In this document: positions 16,741 to 24,375 of the stretch, in pieces
Position numbering within the stretch: position 1 is the first letter of the stretch
How the letters are laid out: the number at the start of each line of letters is the position of its first letter
NCBI GenBank assembly: GCA_947089135.1
Contig: CAMUJF010000014.1
Location: forward strand, 1 to 64,000
Reading direction: 5' to 3'
Length of the DNA: 64,000 bases
Source: an uncultured Clostridia bacterium
GTDB lineage: Bacteria > Bacillota > Clostridia > Oscillospirales > Ruminococcaceae
Program-made: the position numbers and the translations under genes
Notes under the pieces: generated by a model
The model's input: the letters and a program-made list of their open reading frames with translations, nothing else
Told to the model about the DNA's origin: nothing
Database searches by the model: none

Positions 16741-16769
16741 ATTATATACGATGCTCAGTCTTTTGTCAA
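16741..16769 (-). promoter_or_regulatory. Sigma-A promoter of the lysine leader
   Basis: Minus-strand TTGACA (16769-16764), a 17-base spacer and TATAAT (16746-16741), about 14 bases before the aptamer. Its -35 overlaps a possible plus-strand promoter for the barnase gene (TTGTCA 16763-16768, 16-base spacer, TATTAT 16785-16790). Confidence 0.85.
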
Positions 16770-16872
16770 TACTTTTTATAAAATTATTATTGATGTAAAA
16801 ACTGTACTGAACGGATATTATGTCCAACTGTAAAATATATTTCGGCTGTACAGAAATGAAAGGAATTAAAGT

Positions 16873-17451
16873 ATGAAAAAATTTATAGGTTTACTTACCG
16901 CTGCGGTTATCGCACTGTCTATGCCGAGCTGCGGCATATATCAGAACGCTGTGCCGGATACGACAGCAGAAACAACATCAATTTCAGAAACAGAAACTCA
17001 ATCGGCAAGTACTGAAATGCAAACCGCTGAAGCGGATGGATCAGAAACTACCATTAAAAAAGCAGAGGAAGCAGACTCCGTTACCGAAACGACTGCCGAA
17101 AAGCTTTCAGTTGAAAAGGACGGAAGCTATACCACCCCCGAAGACGTTGCGGAGTATATTCACACGTTCGGTACTTTGCCCAATAATTTCATTACAAAAT
17201 CAGAAGCAAAGGCTTTGGGCTGGGACAACAAAAAAGGCAATCTCTGGGACGTTGCCAGTGGTAAAAGCATAGGCGGAGATTATTTCGGAAATTACGAGGG
17301 ACTGCTCCCCGATGAAAAAGGCAGAAAATATACCGAGTGCGACGTTAATTATGAGGGCGGCTACCGCGGCAGCGAGCGAATAATATTTTCAAACGACGGA
17401 CTTATCTACTACACAAACGACCACTATAAAACCTTTACACAGCTTTACTGA
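16873..17451 (+). CDS. Secreted barnase-type ribonuclease, probable lipoprotein
   Basis: Guanyl-preferring microbial RNase of the barnase family (192 residues). A signal peptide ends in SMPSC, suggesting lipid attachment at Cys20. A Thr/Glu/Ser-rich linker runs to about residue 85, then a full barnase domain (88-192). The core strongly resembles Bacillus barnase: NNFITKSEAKALGW, GKSIGGDYFGN, DVNYEGGYRGSERI, DGLIYYTNDHYKTFT. The catalytic residues are all kept: Lys109, Glu155 (general base), Arg165, Arg169 and His184 (general acid). The barstar domain starts 11 bases after the stop. The enzyme would act outside the cell or on neighbouring cells; a short form without its signal would be toxic inside. 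An AAAGGA site precedes the ATG. Confidence 0.93.
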   Translation: MKKFIGLLTAAVIALSMPSCGIYQNAVPDTTAETTSISETETQSASTEMQTAEADGSETTIKKAEEADSVTETTAEKLSVEKDGSYTTPEDVAEYIHTFGTLPNNFITKSEAKALGWDNKKGNLWDVASGKSIGGDYFGNYEGLLPDEKGRKYTECDVNYEGGYRGSERIIFSNDGLIYYTNDHYKTFTQLY

Positions 17452-17462
17452 GGAGCGTTATA

Positions 17463-18734
17463 ATGAAAAAAATCACTATAGATTTCAAAAAACTGGATAC
17501 CAAGGAAAATTTCTACGAATACATTTCGGAACAGCTTGACTGCCCCGATTGGTTCGGCAGGAATGCCGACGCGCTGCATGATGTGCTGACCGATTACAGT
17601 AGGAACGAACTTGAAATAAATGTGCTGAATACCGCAGATGCGGGAGACTGGGCAAAGCCTGTTATCGCCGCGCTTTCGGACTGCGAGTGCGTCCGTTTTG
17701 CGGAGCAGATGAAACGCTCCGACTTCTGGTATGACCTGCCGGAGGAGCTTATCGCTCAAACGCCTATTGAGCCGAGAAATCATTCCAGAATGCTAAAGGT
17801 TGACAGGGTGAGCGGCGAGATTGAGCACAGTCACTTCTATGAGCTTTGCAGTTACCTTAAAAAGGGCGATTTACTTGTTATGAACGACTCCCGCGTACTC
17901 CCCGCGCGGCTTTTCGGTATTAAGGACGGCACGGGCGCGGTAGTGGAGTTCCTGCTTCTGGAGCAAAAGGGGGACAAGCTTTGGGAGACTCTCGTCCGTC
18001 CGGGAAAAAAAGCCAAACCGGGAGCGAAATTCAGCTTTGGGGACGGTCTTCTCCGCGCAGAAATAACCGAGACCGTTGAGGGCGGCAACCGCATTGCAAA
18101 ATTTGAGTGCAATGGAAACTTTTTTGCCGCTCTTGACGAGGTTGGACAAATGCCCCTGCCGCCGTATATTACCGAAAAACTTGAAAACAAAGAGCGTTAT
18201 CAAACCGTCTATAGCAGGGAATTAGGCTCTGCGGCGGCTCCAACGGCAGGACTTCATTTTACCGAGGAAATGCTTGCTGACTTGAAAAACAGGGGCATTA
18301 ATCTTGCTTATGTCACCCTCCACGTGGGACTGGGAACGTTCCGTCCCGTCAAGGAGGAAAACGTCCTTGACCACAAAATGCACAGCGAGCATTTTTCCAT
18401 TCCTCCCGAAACCGCAGAACTGATAAACCGTACCAAAGCAAATGGCGGACGGGTCATCGCCGTGGGTACGACTTCCTGCCGCACCCTTGAAAGCGCGGCG
18501 CAGAGGTACGGCGAAATACGTCCATGCGAGGGGTACACGGATATTTTTATTTATCCGGGATTTGAATTCAAGGTTCTGGACGGACTTATCACAAACTTCC
18601 ACCTGCCCGAAAGTACCCTTATTATGCTTGTGTCGGCGTTTTTGGGGTACGAAAACACAATGAACGCCTACAAAAAGGCTGTTGAGGAGCGTTACCGCTT
18701 TTTCAGCTTCGGGGACTCGATGCTGATATTGTAG
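17463..18734 (+). CDS. queA: Barstar-like immunity domain fused to QueA
   Basis: One uninterrupted frame of 423 residues holds two unrelated proteins. Residues 1-82 match barstar, the barnase inhibitor: the N-terminal MKKITIDF strand, then LDCPDWFGRNADALHDVLTDY, where Asp36 and Asp40 correspond to barstar Asp35 and Asp39 that plug the barnase active site. Barstar Trp38 is His here. Residues 83-423 are a complete S-adenosylmethionine:tRNA ribosyltransferase-isomerase (QueA): MKRSDFWYDLPEELIAQTPIEPR, MNDSRVLPARLFG, PTAGLHFTEEML, HVGLGTFRPV, GTTSCRTLE and TNFHLPESTLIMLVSAF. GAGGAG serves the fusion start. The internal ATG at 17709 has only GCGGAG three bases away, too close for efficient separate initiation. 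No stop codon separates the parts. Loss of the barstar stop codon is the simplest origin. Confidence 0.92.
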   Translation: MKKITIDFKKLDTKENFYEYISEQLDCPDWFGRNADALHDVLTDYSRNELEINVLNTADAGDWAKPVIAALSDCECVRFAEQMKRSDFWYDLPEELIAQTPIEPRNHSRMLKVDRVSGEIEHSHFYELCSYLKKGDLLVMNDSRVLPARLFGIKDGTGAVVEFLLLEQKGDKLWETLVRPGKKAKPGAKFSFGDGLLRAEITETVEGGNRIAKFECNGNFFAALDEVGQMPLPPYITEKLENKERYQTVYSRELGSAAAPTAGLHFTEEMLADLKNRGINLAYVTLHVGLGTFRPVKEENVLDHKMHSEHFSIPPETAELINRTKANGGRVIAVGTTSCRTLESAAQRYGEIRPCEGYTDIFIYPGFEFKVLDGLITNFHLPESTLIMLVSAFLGYENTMNAYKKAVEERYRFFSFGDSMLIL

Positions 18735-18782
18735 AGTATATGATTCCAGTCCCGCAACAAATAATTTTAAGGAATTTTTAGT

Positions 18783-19853
18783 ATGGAAAACTTAAAAAAA
18801 AGAAATCAAAAAATAATAAATGCAATTATAGAAAAAGCGAATAAAATATGTCCTGAAAGTCTTGCGCTGATAGGGATATACGGTTCTTTTGCAACAGGAG
18901 ATTTTCATGAAAAGTCGGACTTAGACCTGCTTATCCTGATAAATGACGACAATGGGTGGCAGCTTGGAAGTACCTTTATTCAGGACGATTTGGAAGTAGG
19001 TCACGACATTTACTGTACCACGTGGGAGAACTTACAGAATGCCGCGCTTTACAACGACCCGAATATCGCTAAGCTTATGGATTGCGAGGTCGTATATTGT
19101 GCAGACGAAAAATACCGCGCGGAACTGGAGACGCTGCGGAAAAAAGCGGCGGATATTCTGCAAAAGCCTTTTTCAATTGAAGATTACCAAAAAGCAGAAA
19201 ATATGCTCAAAGAAGCGGAGCATTTTTATGCGTCGGCAATGACGGCGGAGAAAATAGCCGATATTCGTTTGCAGACCGGATATGCGTTGTACTACATTGA
19301 AAACGCGGTAGCAATGCTTAATAAAAAGTATTTCCGCTATGGGACAAAACGTATTTATGAAGAGCTTGAAGCAATGGAGCACAAGCCCGCAGGATTATGC
19401 GAAATGATAGAAAGCATATTATCAGCAAATTCTGCGGAAAAGATAAAAAATAATCTGACTGTACTTATAAGTGAAACTGTACGTGTATTTCAGTCTGTAA
19501 AAGAGAAAATCCCTGTTCACAAAAAAGAAGCGGTTGACGTTATTGTCGGTACTTATGAGGAGATGTTTTCAAACTGGCGGAATAAGATGTACCACGCTTT
19601 CAAAACGCAGGACAGACATCTTGCTTTTATGAGTATAACAAGTCTGAACGCCATGCTTTCCGAGATAAGCTCAGAAACCGAAATAGGCGATTACGATGTG
19701 TTTGACATTTATGACCCAGACGATCTGCAAAAAACGGCGCAGGCATTTGATGATTTCCTTGAAGAATATTTAAAGGAGTACTCCAAAGCAGGTGTCGAAC
19801 CAAACAAGTTTAAGGACATAGATTCGTTTGTCAAAAAATATTTAGAGATATGA
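18783..19853 (+). CDS. Nucleotidyltransferase-domain protein
   Basis: Protein of 356 residues with an N-terminal polymerase-beta-like nucleotidyltransferase domain: GIYGSFATGDFHEKSDLDLLIL (about residues 32-53) is the GS-x-D-x-D signature. The rest is helical, with a region (about 140-290) like the HEPN or substrate-binding helical parts of antibiotic nucleotidyltransferases (QKAENMLKEAEHFYASAM). It may transfer a nucleotide to a small molecule or protein. MNT-HEPN toxin-antitoxin fusions also have this look, but no HEPN catalytic R-x4-6-H motif is clear. It follows queA by 48 bases on the same strand, with a GGAATTTTT-type weak ribosome site. Function not known. Confidence 0.7.
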   Translation: MENLKKRNQKIINAIIEKANKICPESLALIGIYGSFATGDFHEKSDLDLLILINDDNGWQLGSTFIQDDLEVGHDIYCTTWENLQNAALYNDPNIAKLMDCEVVYCADEKYRAELETLRKKAADILQKPFSIEDYQKAENMLKEAEHFYASAMTAEKIADIRLQTGYALYYIENAVAMLNKKYFRYGTKRIYEELEAMEHKPAGLCEMIESILSANSAEKIKNNLTVLISETVRVFQSVKEKIPVHKKEAVDVIVGTYEEMFSNWRNKMYHAFKTQDRHLAFMSITSLNAMLSEISSETEIGDYDVFDIYDPDDLQKTAQAFDDFLEEYLKEYSKAGVEPNKFKDIDSFVKKYLEI

Positions 19854-19866
19854 AAGGATAATTATT

Positions 19867-20238
19867 ATGGAGCTGTATGATTTTTTCAAAAGTGTGATCG
19901 ATATGGACATAGCGGCGGTGGTAATATGCGACCTGTCCCATAAAATCGTCTACATGAACCCCGCGGCGAAGGAAAGGTACTCCAAACGGGGCGGCGGCAA
20001 GCTTGTGGGAAATTCCCTGCTTGACTGCCACAATAAGGCGAGCAATGACAAAATATTGCAGGTAGTGGAGTGGTTCGGAAAAAGTTCGCAAAACAACTGT
20101 GTGTACACCTTTTACAACGAAAAGGAAAACAAGGACGTTTACATGATAGCTTTGCGAAATAAAGACGGCGAACTTATCGGCTACTATGAAAAGCACGAGT
20201 ACCGAAACCGTGAGACTGCAAGTTTTTATGAAATATGA
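19867..20238 (+). CDS. Single PAS-domain protein
   Basis: Stand-alone PAS domain (123 residues). Visible parts are VVICDLSHKIVYMNPAAKERY, GNSLLDCHN and a YMIALRNKDGELIGYYE strand pair at the end. The LDCHN segment is similar to the PAS domain of DUF438-type proteins, which can bind haem or a flavin; the histidine could be a ligand. No output domain is present, so it would act by protein contact. It starts 13 bases after the nucleotidyltransferase gene with an AAAGGA site, so the two are co-transcribed. Confidence 0.75.
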   Translation: MELYDFFKSVIDMDIAAVVICDLSHKIVYMNPAAKERYSKRGGGKLVGNSLLDCHNKASNDKILQVVEWFGKSSQNNCVYTFYNEKENKDVYMIALRNKDGELIGYYEKHEYRNRETASFYEI

Positions 20239-20250
20239 GGTGCTTACAAT

Positions 20251-20802
20251 ATGCTTTACCACGCTTCGCAAACGCCCGATATTAAGATACTTGAGCCTCG
20301 CGTTTCAAACCACGGAAAACCCCTTGTTTATTTTTCGTGTAAGCGGGAGAATACGCTTGTGTATCTAAGCAACGCCGTTGAAAAGTACTGCAAAGAAAAC
20401 GGCTTTGAACACAGCGGGACATACACAAAATGGGGTTCATACGGATTTAACGGCGACAGTATTTTGGTGCTTGATGAATATTACCCCAATGCGGCTCGTG
20501 ACACATATGAGGGAGTGTCGGGGTACATATATTCAGCATACGAAACCGGTGCGCCTTTGAAGGACATACCTTTTGCGGTGATTTCCGAAACGCCTGTTAA
20601 GGTGTGCGGCTGCGAATTTATTCCCGATGCGTACACTGCGATTTTGCAGGCGGCGGAGCAGGGTAAAATAATTATGAACAGCTATGCGGATAACAGTCCT
20701 CAAAAACTGAAATGGATAGAAAAGACCGTCCGTGAGGAGTATTATGACCCCAAAAGCACGGCAGAATACAAATATTTTTTAAAATGTAAGTTCAGACTGT
20801 AG
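20251..20802 (+). CDS. Uncharacterised protein, possible ADP-ribosyltransferase-like fold
   Basis: Protein of 183 residues that I do not recognise. The N-terminus (MLYHASQTPDIKILEP, then GKPLVYFSCKR) resembles the LYH-x-S ... PLVF pattern at the start of several small ADP-ribosyltransferase-like domains. A catalytic glutamate motif is not obvious. The middle has a Tyr/Gly-rich stretch (HSGTYTKWGSYGFNGDS). It starts 12 bases after the PAS gene, so the three genes between queA and tgt look like one transcription unit. No signal peptide. Confidence 0.6.
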   Translation: MLYHASQTPDIKILEPRVSNHGKPLVYFSCKRENTLVYLSNAVEKYCKENGFEHSGTYTKWGSYGFNGDSILVLDEYYPNAARDTYEGVSGYIYSAYETGAPLKDIPFAVISETPVKVCGCEFIPDAYTAILQAAEQGKIIMNSYADNSPQKLKWIEKTVREEYYDPKSTAEYKYFLKCKFRL

Positions 20803-20858
20803 CGTTTCGCATACAAACTGCGGAATTTACGTAATTTCCGATAGAAAGGAATTAAATT

Positions 20859-21989
20859 ATGTACACATTGCTTAAACAAGAGGGAAACGCCCGCCGCGGC
20901 AAATTCGAGACGGTACACGGAAGTTTTCAGACCCCGTGCTTTATGAACGTGGGTACTGCCGCGGCTATTAAGGGCGGAGTGTCCTCGATCGACCTGCGGG
21001 ACTTAAAATGTCAGGTGGAGCTTTGCAATACCTATCATCTTCACGTCCGCCCCTCGGACAAGGTAGTCCGCGAAATGGGGGGACTTCACAAATTCATGAA
21101 CTGGGACAAACCTATTCTCACCGACAGCGGCGGATTTCAGGTATTTTCGCTTGCCAAGCTGCGGAAAATAAAGGAAGAGGGTGTGTACTTCAACTCTCAC
21201 GTTGACGGCAGGAAAATTTTTATGGGTCCCGAAGAAAGTATGCAGATACAGTCTAACCTCGCCTCTACTATTGCTATGGCATTTGACGAGTGTGTGGAAA
21301 ACCCCGCCGAGCATGAGTACTCCAAACGCTCCTGCGAAAGGACTGTGCGCTGGCTGTACCGCTGCAAGGAGGAAATGGCAAGGCTCAACGCTTTGCACGA
21401 TACCATAAACAAAAATCAACTTTTGTTCGGCATAAATCAGGGCTGTACCTATGAAGACCTGCGGGTTTGGCACATGGAGGAAATTGCAAAGCTTGACCTT
21501 GACGGCTACGCTGTTGGCGGACTTGCGGTAGGCGAACCCACCGAGGATATGTACCGCATTTTAGACGTTGTAACACCTGTTATGCCGAGGGAAAAAATTC
21601 GCTATCTTATGGGCGTGGGAACTCCTTCAAACATCATTGAGGCTGTTGCAAGGGGCATTGATTTGTTTGACTGCGTAATGCCAAGCAGGAACGCCCGTCA
21701 CGGCACGATTTTCACGTGGAGCGGCATTATGCATATCACAAATCAGCGTTATGAAACGGATCCGCTGCCTATTGATACCGAGTGTGACTGTCCAACCTGC
21801 CGCAATTTTTCGAGGGCATATATCCGTCACCTTTTCAAGGCGGGGGAACAGCTTGCGGGCAGGCTCGCGGTCATGCACAATTTGTATTTTTACAACACTC
21901 TTACGGAAAAAATTCGGGAAGCTCTGGACGAGGGCAAGTTCGGGGAATTCCGAACTAAATATTCAACATTACTTGAACAGCATATATAA
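20859..21989 (+). CDS. tgt: tRNA-guanine transglycosylase
   Basis: TIM-barrel enzyme (376 residues, normal length) that swaps guanine-34 for preQ1 in GUN-anticodon tRNAs. Hallmarks are RRGKFETVHGSFQTPCFMNVGTAA, CNTYHLHVRP, TDSGGFQVFSL (catalytic Asp), AFDECV, GYAVGGLAVGEP, RYLMGVGTP, GIDLFDCVMPSRNARHG with the nucleophile Asp, and the zinc site CDCPTC plus a following His. An AGAAAGGA site precedes the ATG. It is separated from queA by three unrelated genes, whereas in many Firmicutes the two are adjacent. With queA and queH it completes preQ1 insertion and conversion to queuosine. Confidence 0.96.
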   Translation: MYTLLKQEGNARRGKFETVHGSFQTPCFMNVGTAAAIKGGVSSIDLRDLKCQVELCNTYHLHVRPSDKVVREMGGLHKFMNWDKPILTDSGGFQVFSLAKLRKIKEEGVYFNSHVDGRKIFMGPEESMQIQSNLASTIAMAFDECVENPAEHEYSKRSCERTVRWLYRCKEEMARLNALHDTINKNQLLFGINQGCTYEDLRVWHMEEIAKLDLDGYAVGGLAVGEPTEDMYRILDVVTPVMPREKIRYLMGVGTPSNIIEAVARGIDLFDCVMPSRNARHGTIFTWSGIMHITNQRYETDPLPIDTECDCPTCRNFSRAYIRHLFKAGEQLAGRLAVMHNLYFYNTLTEKIREALDEGKFGEFRTKYSTLLEQHI

Positions 21990-22085
21990 TATTTTTAGCA
22001 AACGCCATTCTTTTTGGTTATACCTATTGAACTTTTTGCGGCAATATATTATAATTATTTAGTAAGGACAATTTAAGGTGATTTT

Positions 22086-22739
22086 ATGAAAACGATAATT
22101 TTTGATCTGGACGGAACTCTTTTAGACACTCTCGCCGACCTTGCGGATTCGGCAAATTATACTATGGAGCAAATGGGGTACCCCACGCACCCCCTTGAAA
22201 GCTACAGATATTTTGTGGGAAACGGCGTGCCTAAGCTGCTGGAACGCTGCCTGCCTGAGGATAAGCGCACCGAGAAAAATATCCTGACTGCGCGAAAGCT
22301 TTTTGCGGAGTACTACAACGTCCACTTTGCGGACAAAACAAAGCCTTATGAGGGCGTTGCGGAACTACTGGAAAGTCTCAAAAAAAACGGTATAAGGATC
22401 GCTGTAGCTTCAAATAAATCGGACGAATTTACACAGTCAATTGTAAAGCGATTTTTCGGCGACACATTTGACATGGTTCAGGGAGCAAAGGAGAACGTAC
22501 CTAAAAAACCTGCTCCCGACATAGTTTACGGCATTATGGAAAGGCTGTGGGCAGTTCCCGAAAACACATATTTTGCGGGAGATTCAAATGTGGATATGTA
22601 CACCGCCAAAAACGCGGAAATTACGGCAATAGGCTGCCTGTGGGGATTCCGTACCAAGGAAGAATTGGTGAACGGCGGCGCGGATTTTCTTGCGGAAAAG
22701 CCTATGGATATATTTGATATAATTATGAAACGAGGTTGA
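22086..22739 (+). CDS. HAD-family phosphatase, phosphoglycolate phosphatase-like
   Basis: Haloacid dehalogenase-type hydrolase (217 residues). Motif I is FDLDGTLLDT with the nucleophile Asp, motif II is IAVASNKSDEF, the motif III lysine lies in VPKKPAPDIV, and motif IV is YFAGDSNVDMYTAKNAE. A helical cap lies between motifs I and II. The subgroup includes Gph and PPi-ase-like phosphatases; the substrate cannot be set by eye. It ends four bases before the HIT gene start. Confidence 0.88.
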   Translation: MKTIIFDLDGTLLDTLADLADSANYTMEQMGYPTHPLESYRYFVGNGVPKLLERCLPEDKRTEKNILTARKLFAEYYNVHFADKTKPYEGVAELLESLKKNGIRIAVASNKSDEFTQSIVKRFFGDTFDMVQGAKENVPKKPAPDIVYGIMERLWAVPENTYFAGDSNVDMYTAKNAEITAIGCLWGFRTKEELVNGGADFLAEKPMDIFDIIMKRG

Positions 22740-22743
22740 ACGC

Positions 22744-23163
22744 GTGGCTAATGGGAAAATAATCAGAATGAGTGAATGTATTTTTTGCGATAAAAATAAA
22801 ATAACAACTGATTTTGTATATGAAGATAATTCGGTTATGGCATTTATGGACAGTGAGCCAATAAATGAGGGGCATATATTAGTAATTCCAAAAGAGCATT
22901 ATCTTGATATAGATGAAATACCCAATGATATACTTGCACATCTGATAATAGTTTCCAAAAAAATTGTATCGACTTTAAAGGAAATCTACAAGCCAAACGG
23001 ATACAGTATCATGCAAAACGGCGGGGAGTTCAATGATATAGGTCATTTCCATTTGCATATATTTCCCAGATATACGGGGGACGGTTTTGCATGGACATAT
23101 GGCGGTGCAGGCATAGAAGTAAATAAAGAAGCTGCGAAAAGAATAAGAGACATAATTTGTTGA
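22744..23163 (+). CDS. HIT-family nucleotide-binding hydrolase
   Basis: Histidine-triad protein (139 residues) acting on AMP-lysine, AMP-NH2 or dinucleoside polyphosphates. It has an N-terminal CIFCDKNK zinc pair, EGHILVIPKEHYLDIDEIP, the first HIT-side helix, and HFHLHIFPR as the H-x-H-x-H triad. I accept the GTG at 22744, with GAGG eight bases upstream; ATG 22768 would remove eight residues and is the alternative. The coding style here (AAA/ATA-rich) is slightly more AT-rich than neighbouring genes. It sits tightly between the HAD gene and an acetyltransferase. Confidence 0.9.
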   Translation: MANGKIIRMSECIFCDKNKITTDFVYEDNSVMAFMDSEPINEGHILVIPKEHYLDIDEIPNDILAHLIIVSKKIVSTLKEIYKPNGYSIMQNGGEFNDIGHFHLHIFPRYTGDGFAWTYGGAGIEVNKEAAKRIRDIIC

Positions 23164-23176
23164 AGGAGAAATGTTA

Positions 23177-23701
23177 ATGGAATATATTTTTGAAACAGAG
23201 CATTTAAAAATCAGAAAATTTGATATAAGCGACGTTCAATGCCTTTATGAAAATCATTTGGAAGAAGAAGTTAAAAAATGGATACCTAATGAAAGCTACG
23301 CGGATATTGAAGAAACCCGTGACGCGGTCAATTTCTATGTTGATCGTGTAAATAATAAGCGTTTGCCTTATGTTTTAGCCGTCGTTTTAAAGGAAACAGG
23401 CGAATTGATAGGCGATACGGGAATAAACGAAGTTGACGGCGCGCAGGGTGAAGTGGAAATAGGTTACTCAATTTGTAAAAAGCACAGCGGGAAAGGATAC
23501 GCTGCGGAGCTCCTAAGCGCAATGACAGAGTTTTCGGTCGGAAATTTTGAGGTAAATGTACTTTACGGTCGTGTTATGCGTGGAAATAACGCTTCTGTAA
23601 GGGTACTTGAAAAAAACGGTTTTGAATTTGTCAGAGAAGAATTCGGAGCCGAGGACGATCCGTACGGCAATGGAATGCTGGTATACAAAAAACAATGTTA
23701 A
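23177..23701 (+). CDS. GNAT-family acetyltransferase, RimJ/RimL-like
   Basis: About 174 residues. The N-terminus FETEHLKIRKFDISDV is typical of the RimJ/RimL/ribosomal-alanine group, followed by VLAVVLKETGELIGDTGI, EVEIGYSICKKHSGKGYAAELL (acetyl-CoA loop) and GNNASVRVLEKNGF. I choose ATG 23177, eight bases after AAGGAG; the ATG at 23171 is too close to that site. Substrate unknown. Also somewhat AT-rich compared with tgt and queA. Confidence 0.88.
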   Translation: MEYIFETEHLKIRKFDISDVQCLYENHLEEEVKKWIPNESYADIEETRDAVNFYVDRVNNKRLPYVLAVVLKETGELIGDTGINEVDGAQGEVEIGYSICKKHSGKGYAAELLSAMTEFSVGNFEVNVLYGRVMRGNNASVRVLEKNGFEFVREEFGAEDDPYGNGMLVYKKQC

Positions 23702-23733
23702 ATTTCAATTTAAAATAATAAGGAGAATCGAGT

Positions 23734-24297
23734 ATGAACTACAGCATCAAAGAAGTTGCGGAAAGACTTAAGGGTATGCGCGAGATAATAGGTATTTCTG
23801 CGGAAGAAATGGCAAAACGCACCGACTGCACTCCCGAAGAGTACGCTCTTATCGAACAGGGCGAAAAGGATTTTTCCGTGACGTTCGTGTACAAGTGCGC
23901 GGAAATTTTCGGAGTGGACATCGTCGAGCTGCTTACAGGCGATACCCCAAAGCTGAAACGCTACTGCGTTGTGAGAAAGGGTACGGGACTCCCCGTAAAA
24001 CGCCGCGAAGGTTTCGAGTATCAGCACCTTGCATATCTTTTCAAGGATAAAAAAATAGAACCGTTTCTTGTAATTGCTCCATATTCCGAGGAGGAGCAGG
24101 ATAAGCCGATTTCATTGTCAGTACATGAGGGGCAGGAGTACGACTACATTCTGTCGGGCAGCCTTAAAATGGTTATAGACGGAAAAACCAAAGTGTTCAC
24201 CAAGGGAGATTCCATAATTTACGATTCAAGCGCTCCCCACGGCATGATAGCCACAGGCGGAGAAAAGTGTGAATTTTTGGCAATACTTATCAAGTAA
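23734..24297 (+). CDS. XRE-cupin transcriptional regulator
   Basis: Two-domain regulator (187 residues). The N-terminal helix-turn-helix (residues 5-65) contains LKGMREIIGISAEEMAKRT and EEYALIEQGEKDFS. The C-terminal cupin (105-187) contains LSVHEGQEYDYILSGSLKMVIDGKT and YDSSAPHGM. Proteins of this form often bind a small ligand and control the adjacent gene. Here the acyl-CoA synthetase gene follows by 78 bases, a pairing I know from other Clostridia. An AAGGAGA site precedes the ATG. Confidence 0.92.
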   Translation: MNYSIKEVAERLKGMREIIGISAEEMAKRTDCTPEEYALIEQGEKDFSVTFVYKCAEIFGVDIVELLTGDTPKLKRYCVVRKGTGLPVKRREGFEYQHLAYLFKDKKIEPFLVIAPYSEEEQDKPISLSVHEGQEYDYILSGSLKMVIDGKTKVFTKGDSIIYDSSAPHGMIATGGEKCEFLAILIK

Positions 24298-24375
24298 GCA
24301 AGGACAGCAAGGATATTGATATTCTATTTTCTATCCCCTAACTTCTATTCTTAATACGGAAAGGACTGTTCAAAA

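Noticed and set aside
17445..17783. Minus-strand frame across the barstar-QueA junction, which could hint at two separate genes
   Set aside because: The plus strand reads through without stop and both domains match their families; the minus frame matches nothing.
18783..19853. MNT-HEPN toxin-antitoxin fusion
   Set aside because: The nucleotidyltransferase motif is clear, but no HEPN catalytic R-x4-6-H motif could be seen in the helical half.
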